Positions 1 through 7,157 of a stretch of DNA of 14,288 nucleotides are shown here, in pieces. The notes beneath the pieces were generated by a model. That model worked only from the letters and a program-made list of their open reading frames with translations. It ran no database searches and had not been told where the DNA came from. The translations under genes were made by a program, and so were the position numbers. The stretch comes from an uncultured Steroidobacter sp. (GTDB lineage: Bacteria > Pseudomonadota > Gammaproteobacteria > Steroidobacterales > Steroidobacteraceae). The stretch covers positions 1 to 14,288 of the forward strand of contig CAMLEO010000184.1 in the NCBI GenBank assembly GCA_946478975.1, in the 5' to 3' direction. Numbering within the stretch: the stretch's first letter is position 1; each line of letters opens with the position of its first letter.

Positions 1-468
1 GGTTTTGTTCGGGCCGGCATAAATGCGAAAGCTTCCCTGCCCCAGTCCGACCGGCGAGCGCAGTCCGCTGGCGCTGGGTGCGGTCGTGAACAGCACGTAG
101 CTTTCACCCACTCGCAGCTTGGGAATTTCCGGCAACGCCGAGGTCAGGCGCTCCTGGTTGCCGCTACGCGCGGCCGCCTTGAACGTCCCGAGCATCGTGA
201 TCTCCACCTCGGGCGAGGAGTTCTCTTTCGCTTCGAATTTGCCCTTGAACGCCTCGTCCACGCGCAGGCGATAGGTGACTGTGGGCAGCGTGCCGCCGCC
301 TATGGATATTTTGCCTGGCTCGGCCGACAAGACTTCGCCGCGGAAAATGGCATCAGCCCGATCGGTGAGCTGAGCCAGGTTCATCTTCAAGATCATTGCG
401 GCACCCGCAGGCACCGCGACGACGGCCAGCATCGCGGCCATCATCCACGACAGCACTCTCAATCGCAT
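1..468 (-). CDS. Exported protein of unknown function (N-terminal part, runs off the window)
   Basis: An open frame of 156 codons read leftwards from an ATG at 468 with no stop before the window edge, so the C-terminus is missing. A strong Shine-Dalgarno (GGAGGG, 7 nt from the ATG) supports the start. The protein opens with a typical signal peptide (MRLRVLSWMMAAMLAVVAV, then PAGA). Next comes a soluble segment with LTDRADAIFRGEVLSAEPG, a VTYRLRVDEAFKGKF stretch, and near the visible end LRVGESYVLFTT followed by GLGQGSFRIY. Conserved-looking beta-strand segments and the lack of membrane spans suggest a periplasmic or secreted beta-rich protein. The phrases resemble a family of uncharacterised proteobacterial exported proteins I half-recognise, but I cannot attach a function. 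It is separated from the next minus-strand gene by 135 bp and so probably has its own promoter. Confidence 0.8.
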   Translation of the reverse strand, partial: MRLRVLSWMMAAMLAVVAVPAGAAMILKMNLAQLTDRADAIFRGEVLSAEPGKISIGGGTLPTVTYRLRVDEAFKGKFEAKENSSPEVEITMLGTFKAAARSGNQERLTSALPEIPKLRVGESYVLFTTAPSASGLRSPVGLGQGSFRIYAGPNKT

Positions 469-579
469 GTAGATACCCTCCGTGGCTCGAATGAATCGAG
501 GTTTGGTTTGGTTGGGCTCCCCGGGCCGGCAGTGTTGAATCTGATTAAGGAATATTTCAACGAATGTTTTCAGGTTGAG

Positions 580-597
580 GAGGCAACCGGTTTCCTC
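580..597. repeat. 18-bp near-palindrome (GAGGcAACCGGTTtCCTC)
   Basis: Perfect dyad symmetry except for one mismatched pair (c584/t593). It lies just downstream of the hydrolase pseudogene stop and upstream of the exported-protein gene. It has no loop and no following T-run on either strand, so it is more likely an operator or chance than a terminator. The rest of 469-603 shows no gene. Confidence 0.25.
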
Positions 598-603
598 GGC
601 CGT

Positions 604-1084
604 TTACGTCCGGCCCGCATAGTCCAGCAACATCTTCGCAAGCCGCTCCGGCTGACTGAGCGCGACGCAATGGCCCGCGGCAATCTCATCTGGAACGATG
701 TTGAGACGCTCGCGTACCACGCGCCGAAGCCAATCGCGCGGGAAGAGACAATCTTCCGTACAGAGCACGAAATGTGTTCGAACGTTCGGCCAACGCGCGA
801 GCGGCCATGGATCACTGCCGGGAGTCGACGATGTCGGTGGGGAGGCGGGCGGCGACCAGCGCCGCGGTAAATCCGCCGAACGACTGGCCCACGACGATCA
901 GGTTCTTTCGATTGCCAACGGCGGCGACGACCGCGTCGGCGTATTCGTTCAGGCCTGCAGTGTCGTCGTCGCATGGAAGATCGGGAGCAACGACATCGTG
1001 TCCGTGTTTGCGCAGCTCAGCTGCCACGAGATGCCAGTACCAGCCGACATCGCCTGCGCCGTGAATCAATGCGAACGTGCTCAT
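604..1084 (-). pseudogene. Alpha/beta hydrolase, broken by an internal deletion with frame change
   Basis: The ATG at 1084 overlaps the MFS stop (ATGA). Reading from it gives the N-terminal half of an alpha/beta hydrolase: MSTFALIHGAGDVGWYWHLV with the oxyanion HGAG, then APDLPCDDDTAGL, then the nucleophile elbow GQSFGG. This frame ends early at 812-814 after AARLPTDIVDSRQ. From about 831 downward, in the frame shifted by one base, the family C-terminus follows: STPGSDPWPLARWPNVRTHF, the acid segment LCTEDCLFPRDW, and the catalytic-His segment GHCVALSQPERL, ending at TAA 604-606. From memory, intact relatives are about 230-250 residues and carry a 'LLVLVAAMIPAPGE...WW' region between these parts. 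Here only about 158 residues remain, so roughly 75-85 residues are missing and the frame is lost. The Ser and His/Asp elements therefore sit in different frames. Probably non-functional; an assembly error is the alternative. Confidence 0.8.
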
Positions 1085-2265
1085 GACTGCTCACTGCCCA
1101 GATCGAGAGCGACAACGTCACTCGTTCGCCACGCAGCCGCCAGCGCAGCGACCAGCATCAACACAGCCGCGACGATAGCGGAGGCAGCGAAACCAAAACG
1201 CGTGTGGAGCGGGCCGAAGGCAACGGTGCCAACGAAGCCGGCGAGATAAGTCACGGCGCTGTTCAACCCCATGATGGTGCCGCGGCGGGGTGGGTCGAGC
1301 GCGCTCAGGCGCATGATCAACACATTCAGGCCGAAGTGATTCGCCAACCCCCATAGAAACATTGCAATCAGCAGCGCACTGAAACTGTTACCAAGCCAGG
1401 CCATGCCGATATAAATCGCGCCGGCCGCAACGAACGCCACGGGCATGACACGTTTAGCGCCAAGCCGGTCGACGATGCTGTCGAGCAAGGCCGCCGCGCC
1501 GAAGCCGAGGCCGTAGACGAGTGACGCGAGGCCGTTCGCGCTGACCGGCTGGCCGAGACTGTGATGAAGATGGTCGCCGAGATAACCATACATTCCATAG
1601 AACGCCGCCATGAATGCGCCGCACGCGATGAGCAGCGGCTGCGTGCCTCTGATCTTCAGGGCTTCCAGCGGCAACGGCGCCGACTCGGCGGCCCGAACCT
1701 CACGATACTTGCCGAAGGAAAGCATCGTGATGGCTGCGAGAGCCAAGGCCGCAATTGCGACGAACACCGCACGCCAGTGCACGATCTCCGCCAGCACCGC
1801 GGACAAAGAAACACCGGCCACCATGCTCAACGTCCAGCCGGTGAGCACGATGCCGATGGTTTTGCTCTCGCGCCCTGGAGGGGCAACGGCGGCAGCGCTC
1901 GAATAGATGGCAGGCAACGCGATTCCCGACGCGATACCTGCAATGAGCTGACTCACAACGAGGACTGCAACATTAGGTGACAACGCACTGAGCACGAGTG
2001 CCGCCGCAAGCAGCGACAGCGCAAGTTGCAACATGCGACGCGCACCGATGCGATCGATGTGACGCGCAAGAAACAAAGCGCTCGCGGCCGTGCCAAGACC
2101 GAACGCCGCGGCGGCGGTCATCACTGCGGGGACGCTGGATCCCAACGAGTTCGCGACGGCGGGGGCGATCGGTCCCAGGCCGAGGGAATTCGAGCCGATG
2201 ACACCGACGCAGCCGGTGAGTACATATGCCATGCGGGGCACGGCGGGTTGAACTGTGTTCGCCAT
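1081..2265 (-). CDS. MFS transporter (DHA1-like, 12 membrane spans)
   Basis: A 394-residue, strongly hydrophobic protein with the length and spacing of a 12-span major facilitator. It begins MANTVQPAVPRMAYVLTGCV. The loop after span 2 holds a motif-A-like stretch ARHIDRIGARR, and the second half has the matching DSIVDRLGAKR. A span-5-like segment, VLTGWTLSMVAGVSLSAVLA, contains the G-rich pattern typical of drug/metabolite:H+ antiporters, so efflux is more likely than uptake (inference). It is divergent from an Lrp/AsnC regulator with 48 bp between the starts, an arrangement commonly seen where the regulator controls an exporter. The stop overlaps the start of the broken hydrolase by 4 bp, so the two were once co-translated. 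The substrate cannot be told from sequence. Confidence 0.88.
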   Translation of the reverse strand: MANTVQPAVPRMAYVLTGCVGVIGSNSLGLGPIAPAVANSLGSSVPAVMTAAAAFGLGTAASALFLARHIDRIGARRMLQLALSLLAAALVLSALSPNVAVLVVSQLIAGIASGIALPAIYSSAAAVAPPGRESKTIGIVLTGWTLSMVAGVSLSAVLAEIVHWRAVFVAIAALALAAITMLSFGKYREVRAAESAPLPLEALKIRGTQPLLIACGAFMAAFYGMYGYLGDHLHHSLGQPVSANGLASLVYGLGFGAAALLDSIVDRLGAKRVMPVAFVAAGAIYIGMAWLGNSFSALLIAMFLWGLANHFGLNVLIMRLSALDPPRRGTIMGLNSAVTYLAGFVGTVAFGPLHTRFGFAASAIVAAVLMLVAALAAAWRTSDVVALDLGSEQS

Positions 2266-2278
2266 GGATGCATATTGG

Positions 2279-2344
2279 CCGAACCGTATTCGGTCACAAG
2301 CGGAATTCGCCAGATGGTCTCAGAAACAGATGGTATTCGGCAGA
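2279..2344. promoter_or_regulatory. Divergent MFS/Lrp control region with palindrome and repeated ATTCG motifs
   Basis: A perfect interrupted palindrome CCGAA-CCGTA-TTCGG lies at 2279-2293 in the 48-bp gap between the two divergent genes. ATTCG recurs at 2288, 2305 and 2335. The last two are part of a near-identical 10-mer, ATTCGCCAGA (2305-2314) and ATTCGGCAGA (2335-2344), 30 bp apart on the same face of the helix, with the second lying inside the regulator's first codons. This is a plausible binding array for the Lrp-type protein itself; binding is inferred. Confidence 0.4.
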
Positions 2345-2850
2345 ATGACAGTCGAGGCCGCGACCTGGATGCCTTCGACCGAAAATTGTTAAGCCTGCTG
2401 GTCGAGGATGCGAACCGCAGTTACGTGGAGTTGGGCGAGCAGGTCGGGCTGTCGGCGCCGGCGGTTCACGAGCGCGTGAAGCGGCTGAAACGTTCCGGGG
2501 CGATCCGGCAGACGGCGGTGCTGATCGATCCCATCGCCATTCGCAAAACGCTGCTGGCGTTCGTGCACGTCGATACGTCCGGCTGGGGCAAGACGCCCGA
2601 GCTGTTGCGGCTCGCGAAGTATCCGGAAGTGGAGGAGATGCACTCCGTCGCCGGCGACACTTGTATGTTGCTCAAAGTGCGCACCGAAGATTCGCGAGCG
2701 CTGGAAGGATTGCTGGCGCGTATTTACGACGTGCCGGGGGTGATCGGGACGCGCAGTTACATCGTGCTGTCCACGCAATTGGAGCGGCCGGTTCAGCCCG
2801 GTCTCACCAAAGAGTGGCCGGCGCCTCGCCAGGCAACTCCGCAGCGTTGA
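2314..2850 (+). CDS. Lrp/AsnC-family transcriptional regulator
   Basis: A 178-residue protein with the Lrp/AsnC plan. An N-terminal winged helix-turn-helix covers residues about 18-65 (LDAFDRKLLSLL, then LGEQVGLSAPAVHERVKRL, with the recognition helix around 47-57). A C-terminal RAM/ligand domain covers about 72-155 (LLAFVHVDTS, VEEMHSVAGDTCMLLKV, PGVIGTRSYIVL). The Gly-Asp in AGDTCMLLKV is the usual effector-pocket region. The ATG at 2314 is chosen because homology begins only about 17 residues later and a longer open frame upstream overlaps the MFS gene; no strong Shine-Dalgarno is visible. The tail after residue 155, ending in PAPRQATPQR, is longer than usual. It very likely regulates the divergent MFS gene and itself. 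The effector is unknown, an amino acid being usual for the family. Confidence 0.9.
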   Translation: MVSETDGIRQNDSRGRDLDAFDRKLLSLLVEDANRSYVELGEQVGLSAPAVHERVKRLKRSGAIRQTAVLIDPIAIRKTLLAFVHVDTSGWGKTPELLRLAKYPEVEEMHSVAGDTCMLLKVRTEDSRALEGLLARIYDVPGVIGTRSYIVLSTQLERPVQPGLTKEWPAPRQATPQR

Positions 2851-2873
2851 TTCGGCCGCGAGACGGACGAGGA

Positions 2874-3359
2874 TTATTCGCTGGTTCGCAACCGGGCAGG
2901 GCCGAGCCGCAGCTCGGCAAAGTCGGTATCGAACGGCCGGTCCAGGCTCGGCGAGACGAACGGATCGCACGGATCGGTGCCGAAGATGCCGTTCTGGCTG
3001 CTGGTCTGCAGGTGTTGATTTGCCAGCGCCCGATCCTTCCGTTCCAGCAGCAGATAATCGAAACACGTCCGGCGGGGCGGCGGCGCCGTGACTTTCTGAT
3101 CGCTGGGCAGGGCCAACGAAAGTTTTGTTTTTACCACGGAGGCCGCTGTGGCGGAGGCAGACGTGGCGGGCGACGCCGCGGGTGCTTTGATTTCACGCTC
3201 CACGAACGCCTTGATGTCATCGCGGATGCCGTCATGGTTCTGATCCACGCCGGCCAGCGATGGAGCGGGAGCGGCCTCCTGCGCAAACACACCGGTCGCG
3301 GCTAGCAATGTGATCGCCGCTCCGGCGACATGAACAACCCACGTGCGTGTCGTTGTCAT
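2874..3359 (-). CDS. Small exported protein with an Asp-rich DxNxDGxRDD motif
   Basis: A 161-residue protein with a clear signal peptide (hydrophobic core AGAAITLLAATGVFA, cut likely after FAQ/EA). Soon after comes GVDQNHDGIRDDIKAFVERE. The DQNHDGIRDD part has the Asp/Asn spacing of calcium-binding EF-hand or thrombospondin-type-3 loops. A low-complexity Ala/Ser/Thr/Pro linker (about 58-78) leads to a C-terminal region with two cysteines (RTCFDYLL and TDPCDPF) that could pair in the periplasm. A GGAG Shine-Dalgarno sits before the ATG. It is the last gene of the long minus-strand run, 22 bp after the EEP hydrolase gene, and is convergent with the Lrp gene (23 bp between stops). I recognise similar DxNxNGxRDD proteins as uncharacterised proteobacterial exports; no function can be assigned. 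Confidence 0.72.
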   Translation of the reverse strand: MTTTRTWVVHVAGAAITLLAATGVFAQEAAPAPSLAGVDQNHDGIRDDIKAFVEREIKAPAASPATSASATAASVVKTKLSLALPSDQKVTAPPPRRTCFDYLLLERKDRALANQHLQTSSQNGIFGTDPCDPFVSPSLDRPFDTDFAELRLGPARLRTSE

Positions 3360-3381
3360 CGCTTGACTCCAGTCGCCGGCA

Positions 3382-4098
3382 TCAGGGCCGCTCCACGCGT
3401 GCCAGGATGCCCTTGTGATCGCTGATCCCGTCCAGGACCTGGACGTCCGTCACTCGATATTCCGGCGTCGAGAAGATCGTATCCACGACCAGTTCGAGGT
3501 CGCGAACCCGATGATAGCGGCGATCGAGGGTGGAGGTCACGCTGGTCGGCAAATGATCGGTCAGGCCCAGTTCGTCCACGAATTTGCTGAACATCTCGCG
3601 GCCGCGGGGCGCATTGAAATCGCCGCACAACACATAGTCCGGTTCGCTGGACAGCACACGCCTGAGGCGCGCGAAATCGGCTTTCTGCATCTCGGTGATG
3701 TGACCGTCGCTGGACCACGTGAAATGCGTGGTGCCGATGCGATAGCGCTGTCCCCGGTGCGCAAGTTCCGTCATGACCAGGGCCCGGCGAATGTCATTCG
3801 GCTCGCGCAGTTCACGGATGTGAGGATCGTCAGCGTAATAGCGCTGCGTCTGGCTGAGCACGGGCACGCGCGTCAGGACTGCCACGCCCGAGTTGCGCTG
3901 CTTGCCGGTCCAGTAGGGCAGATAGCCGCCGAGCGAAAATTTCACGTCATAGTTGCCCGCCGCGGCGAGGCGGTCGCAATCCGCTTCGAGTACTTCCTGC
4001 AAACAGACGACGTCCGGCAGGTGTTCGGCGAGGGTGGCGTGCACCCGATCGAGATGTCGATCGCCTTCGATGTTCAAGGTCAGCAGCTTGATGCCCAT
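3382..4098 (-). CDS. Endonuclease/exonuclease/phosphatase (EEP) family hydrolase
   Basis: A 238-residue protein carrying the EEP (DNase I / exonuclease III / sphingomyelinase fold) motif series in order: TLNIEGD (Asn9), CLQEV (metal-ligand Glu35), TTHFTW (His125), GDFNAPRG (Asp160, Asn162), VVDTIFS (Asp206, in place of the usual DYIF) and ISDHKGI (Asp227-His228, catalytic). All key residues are present, so it is probably an active Mg2+-dependent phosphodiesterase or phosphatase. It has no signal peptide and acts in the cytoplasm. The substrate is open: members cleave DNA, phosphoinositides, sphingomyelin or nucleotides, and this short length suits a generic hydrolase. It lies 24 bp after the deacetylase-like gene and 22 bp before the small exported protein, so it is probably in the same transcript. 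No convincing Shine-Dalgarno is seen. Confidence 0.88.
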   Translation of the reverse strand: MGIKLLTLNIEGDRHLDRVHATLAEHLPDVVCLQEVLEADCDRLAAAGNYDVKFSLGGYLPYWTGKQRNSGVAVLTRVPVLSQTQRYYADDPHIRELREPNDIRRALVMTELAHRGQRYRIGTTHFTWSSDGHITEMQKADFARLRRVLSSEPDYVLCGDFNAPRGREMFSKFVDELGLTDHLPTSVTSTLDRRYHRVRDLELVVDTIFSTPEYRVTDVQVLDGISDHKGILARVERP

Positions 4099-4122
4099 CG
4101 GCCCAATGTACCCGATGAGCAG

Positions 4123-4803
4123 TCAGCCTGGTGTCATTCGGTTCGGCGGCAGCACACGAATGCCCGCATGCTGGATATCGTCCAGCATGCGGGCGAGTGC
4201 ATCGCTCGATACGGTGCCCCAGCCTTCCCCGTCCAGGCCGTGGAAAACCAGCACCAGCCAGCCATCTTCGTCGTCGATGAAGCGCTGAATGCGCCGGCGC
4301 GCCGCTTGATCTGCATCGGGCGGTGCGAACGTCGTGCAATCGATCGGCCGGCCGCGTGACCACGCAGAGAGGTCGTTGCGTCCGTCGCGGCCGAGCGCCA
4401 TGCGCGCGCCCAGCGTTCGCTCGCCGATCCATTGAACGATGGGCGTCGGTGCGGAGAGATAAGCGAGATGAAAGAAGCTGCGTCGCGGATCGAAGCCGGG
4501 CAACTGCTGTTGGAATGTATCGAGCGTGCGTTGAACGCTGTCGCAGGCGGCTGTGAAATCCAATCTTCCCAAATGCTCGTGCGCATAGCCGTGCGGAGCG
4601 ACTTCGTGTCCGGCGGCGAGGGCTGCTCGCCAATATTCCCAATCGGCAATCGGAGCGGCGCGGATGAATGGATCTTGCGCCAGCTCAGGCTGCGCGAGCA
4701 CGCAGAAACAGGCGGACAGTCCGCGCTCGCCGAACAGGCGCTGGATCGTGTCCGCGGAGGCCCGAAAGCCGTCGTCGAAACAGAAGCTGATGGCCTGGGT
4801 CAT
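4123..4803 (-). CDS. Polysaccharide deacetylase (NodB-homology, CE4-like) family protein
   Basis: A 226-residue protein with the NodB metal-dependent deacetylase plan. Motif 1 is FCFDDGF (Asp10-Asp11, base and metal ligand) at the extreme N-terminus. Motif 2 is APHGYAHEHLG, with His71 and His75 as metal ligands. The late motif is VLVFHGL (His188) followed by the usual terminal segment LDDIQHAGIRVLPP. Motif 3 (RxPxG in chitin deacetylases) is not recognisable; FHLAYLSAP stands in its place, so the substrate may not be chitin or peptidoglycan. No signal peptide, hence cytoplasmic, again unlike cell-wall deacetylases. It follows the aldo/keto reductase gene by 9 bp, in one transcription unit. 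A role in removing an acyl group from an imported glycoside or its product is possible but is inference. Confidence 0.85.
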   Translation of the reverse strand: MTQAISFCFDDGFRASADTIQRLFGERGLSACFCVLAQPELAQDPFIRAAPIADWEYWRAALAAGHEVAPHGYAHEHLGRLDFTAACDSVQRTLDTFQQQLPGFDPRRSFFHLAYLSAPTPIVQWIGERTLGARMALGRDGRNDLSAWSRGRPIDCTTFAPPDADQAARRRIQRFIDDEDGWLVLVFHGLDGEGWGTVSSDALARMLDDIQHAGIRVLPPNRMTPG

Positions 4804-4812
4804 CGCAGTGGC

Positions 4813-5772
4813 TCACAACAGTCGTTCATAGAAGTTGCGAGTCCAGACGTGCTCGCGTCGAATAGTTTCCACCGCAGAGGCGGGCAGTGGACCTGACGCC
4901 GCCGCGGCCAACGTGGCATCGACGAGTGCGGTGGCGGGCATGCCGATCGTCGCAGTACTCACGCCGGCCACCGAGAGTACGAAACGCAGCGCCAGCTCCG
5001 GAATGCTCGCCGCGACGTGCGGAATGAACTTTCGTTCGAGCTCGTCCAGGCGCTCGCGATATTGGCCGTACGGGGCGTGTTTGAGAAACGGGCGACTGGC
5101 GAAGTCCGCCATCGACAAGGTGTTCGACAGGCCGCCGCTGTCGTAAACACAGCGCGCGATCACGCCGACGCCGCGTTGTCTCGCCAGCGGCAGCAGCGCC
5201 GACATGGGGCGCGATTCGAACAAATTGAAGATGATCTGAACACCGTCAACGAGCCCCTGGCTGATGACTTCCAGCAGCGCATCGTGCTCATGATCCTGTG
5301 CGCTGACAGCGATGCAGCGGATCTTTCCTTCAGCGCGCAATGCATTCAGCACCTCGAACCATTCGCGTTCGTGGGTCCACAAGTAGTGCCATTGGTGCAA
5401 ATGGACGATGTCGAGCTGCTCGACCTGCAACGTACGCAGGCTGGCTTCGACGGAGGCGCGAATGCTCTGTGCCGTGTAGGCTTCGGCGAGTGGTCGATGA
5501 AAACGAAACGTTTCACGGCTCGATGGCATGACCTTGCTGGAAATCAAAGGCCGCGGGCCGTGCCACGCGCGCAGCGTCGAGGCAATGATCTCCTCCGATC
5601 CGGGGTAGGCGCGAGCGGTATCGATCAGCGTCACGCCGCCTTCGAGTGCACGCAGCAGCGAGGGCGCGACGCCGTGCTGAAGTCCGGGATCGTGTGCGAG
5701 TGTCATGGCGCCATAGGTCACTGCGCTGACCTGCAGCCCGCTGTTTCCATACGCGCGAGTGGGCATCGTCAT
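4813..5772 (-). CDS. Aldo/keto reductase
   Basis: A 319-residue protein of the (beta/alpha)8 aldo/keto reductase superfamily. The catalytic tetrad is readable: Asp51 and Tyr56 in LIDTARAYPGSEEII, Lys80 in LISSKV, and His126 in LDIVHLHQW. NADPH-binding features follow in the C-terminal half (GVGVIARCVYDSGGL and VSTATIGMPATALV). It is expected to reduce or oxidise a carbonyl of a sugar or aglycone with NAD(P)H in the cytoplasm. The ATG at 5772 is chosen because it overlaps the stop of the upstream transporter as ATGA and places MTMPTRAYGNSGLQVSA at the family's normal start; the frame stays open further upstream but only as a shadow of the transporter. It is fourth of the five overlapping genes that follow the receptor, and likely acts on what the symporter imports. 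Confidence 0.93.
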   Translation of the reverse strand: MTMPTRAYGNSGLQVSAVTYGAMTLAHDPGLQHGVAPSLLRALEGGVTLIDTARAYPGSEEIIASTLRAWHGPRPLISSKVMPSSRETFRFHRPLAEAYTAQSIRASVEASLRTLQVEQLDIVHLHQWHYLWTHEREWFEVLNALRAEGKIRCIAVSAQDHEHDALLEVISQGLVDGVQIIFNLFESRPMSALLPLARQRGVGVIARCVYDSGGLSNTLSMADFASRPFLKHAPYGQYRERLDELERKFIPHVAASIPELALRFVLSVAGVSTATIGMPATALVDATLAAAASGPLPASAVETIRREHVWTRNFYERLL

Positions 5773-7157
5773 GTGCTCTCCGCCGCGAGCGTTCCGGGCA
5801 ATGTTTCCTTGCGCGATGCCAGCTGCTCCACGATGTTCTCGTGCACGCCGCGCTTCAGCGGATAGAACAGCATGACGATGAAGCCGAGCGTCAGCCCGGT
5901 CGCGGGCAGCGCCAGCATGATGTACTTCAAGCCCGCGAGTGTGCTTTCGGTCTGCGGCACGTTGGGCACATAGCCGACGAAATCGAGCGCGACTCCGAAC
6001 AAGCCTGCGCCGAGGCCCAGGGCGACTTTCAAAAAGAACTGGCCGAGGCCGAATACGAAAGCCTCGGTGCGAACGCCGGTGCGCCATTCGCCGTATTCGA
6101 CCGTGTCCGGCAGCATCGACCAGAACGTCAGCAGCAGCCCCATGATGCCGATGTGCATATAAACCAGGAACAGGGTCATCGCCGCGGACGAGCGAATGTC
6201 GGTCAGCGCGAAATACAGCAGCCCAAGCAGGGCAATGGCCGTGGCGACGAACCATGCGACACGCTTGCCGATCACGCGAGTTAAAAACATCCAGAAAGGA
6301 ATGATCACCAGGCCGGATGCGGCGGTGTAACTCATGGCCAGTCGTGCGCCACCTTCGTCGTGCAGGTAGTACTTGAAGTAATACAACAGCGATTTGCCCA
6401 GTGCAGTGGCGCAGATCACGGCGCAGGTCACAGTGATCATCACGACCCAGAATGCGCGGTTGGTGCGAATCGCTCGCCAGTAGTCGATCATGCGGACCGG
6501 CGAGCGTTCATCCTCCGCGAACTCGGGTTCGCGCACGGCCAGGAAGACCAGCGGGAAGATCACGGTCGCGATCAGTCCGAACAGCGCGGCGGCAGTGAGG
6601 AAACCCTGGTTGCCGCCACCACCGAATTTCGCGACCAGAGGCTGCGTGCTCGCGGCGATCGTCAAGCCGGCCAGCGTCGCGAAGATCATGCGCAATCCGG
6701 CCAGCGTGGCACGTTCGCTCGAACTCGTCGTCACGCGCGCGTTGAGCGATGTGAACGGAATGGAAAGCACCGTGTAGCTGGTGCGAAACAGAATGTGTGT
6801 GGCCAGCAGCCACAGCGTCAGCGCTGTGCCCGTCAGCGGCGGGTTGTAATAGAGCAGCGCGAAACACAGCGCGAGCGGCACCGAGCCGAACAACAAATAG
6901 GGCCGATAGCGGCCGAAGCGGCTACGCGTGCGATCGGCGATCGCGCCCATCACGGGGTCGATGGCGCCATCCCAGATCGAGGCGATCATATAGATCAGGC
7001 CGGCCGTGGCAGCCGACAGGCCGACCACATCCGTATAAAAGAACAGCAGGAACAGCGACAGGCTCTGCCAGTAAAGATTGCAGGCGTACTCGCCGACCGT
7101 GAATCCGAGTTTGCGTCCGAGAGTGAGTGGCTTGGGTACGGGCGGCGCTGAGCTCAA
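5769..7157 (-). CDS. GPH-family glycoside:cation symporter (MFS, MelB/YicJ-like)
   Basis: A 462-residue, 12-span inner-membrane protein of the glycoside-pentoside-hexuronide:cation symporter family. Signatures are the N-terminal YTDVVGLSAATAGLIYMIAS, then IWDGAIDPVMGAIADRTRSR and FGRYRPYLL (the family's D..xDP..G..aDRt....GR.RP), and in the second half LPDTVEYGEWRTGVRTEA, another hallmark. It imports a glycoside with Na+ or H+. The start is taken as TTG at 7157. It lies 7 nt after a GGAG, gives the family's usual N-terminus (PKPLTLGRKLGFTVGEYACN), and overlaps the GntR stop as TTGA; no in-frame ATG fits. The stop overlaps the aldo/keto reductase ATG by 4 bp. Its position after a glycosidase and regulator marks it as the operon's sugar importer. 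Confidence 0.93.
   Translation of the reverse strand: MSSAPPVPKPLTLGRKLGFTVGEYACNLYWQSLSLFLLFFYTDVVGLSAATAGLIYMIASIWDGAIDPVMGAIADRTRSRFGRYRPYLLFGSVPLALCFALLYYNPPLTGTALTLWLLATHILFRTSYTVLSIPFTSLNARVTTSSSERATLAGLRMIFATLAGLTIAASTQPLVAKFGGGGNQGFLTAAALFGLIATVIFPLVFLAVREPEFAEDERSPVRMIDYWRAIRTNRAFWVVMITVTCAVICATALGKSLLYYFKYYLHDEGGARLAMSYTAASGLVIIPFWMFLTRVIGKRVAWFVATAIALLGLLYFALTDIRSSAAMTLFLVYMHIGIMGLLLTFWSMLPDTVEYGEWRTGVRTEAFVFGLGQFFLKVALGLGAGLFGVALDFVGYVPNVPQTESTLAGLKYIMLALPATGLTLGFIVMLFYPLKRGVHENIVEQLASRKETLPGTLAAEST

Noticed and set aside
570..974. Minus-strand 134-codon open frame across the broken hydrolase
   Set aside because: It is in the third frame, Arg-rich and without hydrolase motifs; the two real hydrolase pieces lie in the other two frames.
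2026..2313. N-terminal extension of the Lrp/AsnC regulator
   Set aside because: It would overlap the MFS coding region on the opposite strand and has no similarity to the family; homology begins near residue 18 of the 2314 start.
5773..6255. N-terminal extension of the aldo/keto reductase
   Set aside because: The frame stays open upstream only as a shadow of the transporter gene; the ATGA start at 5772 gives the family N-terminus.
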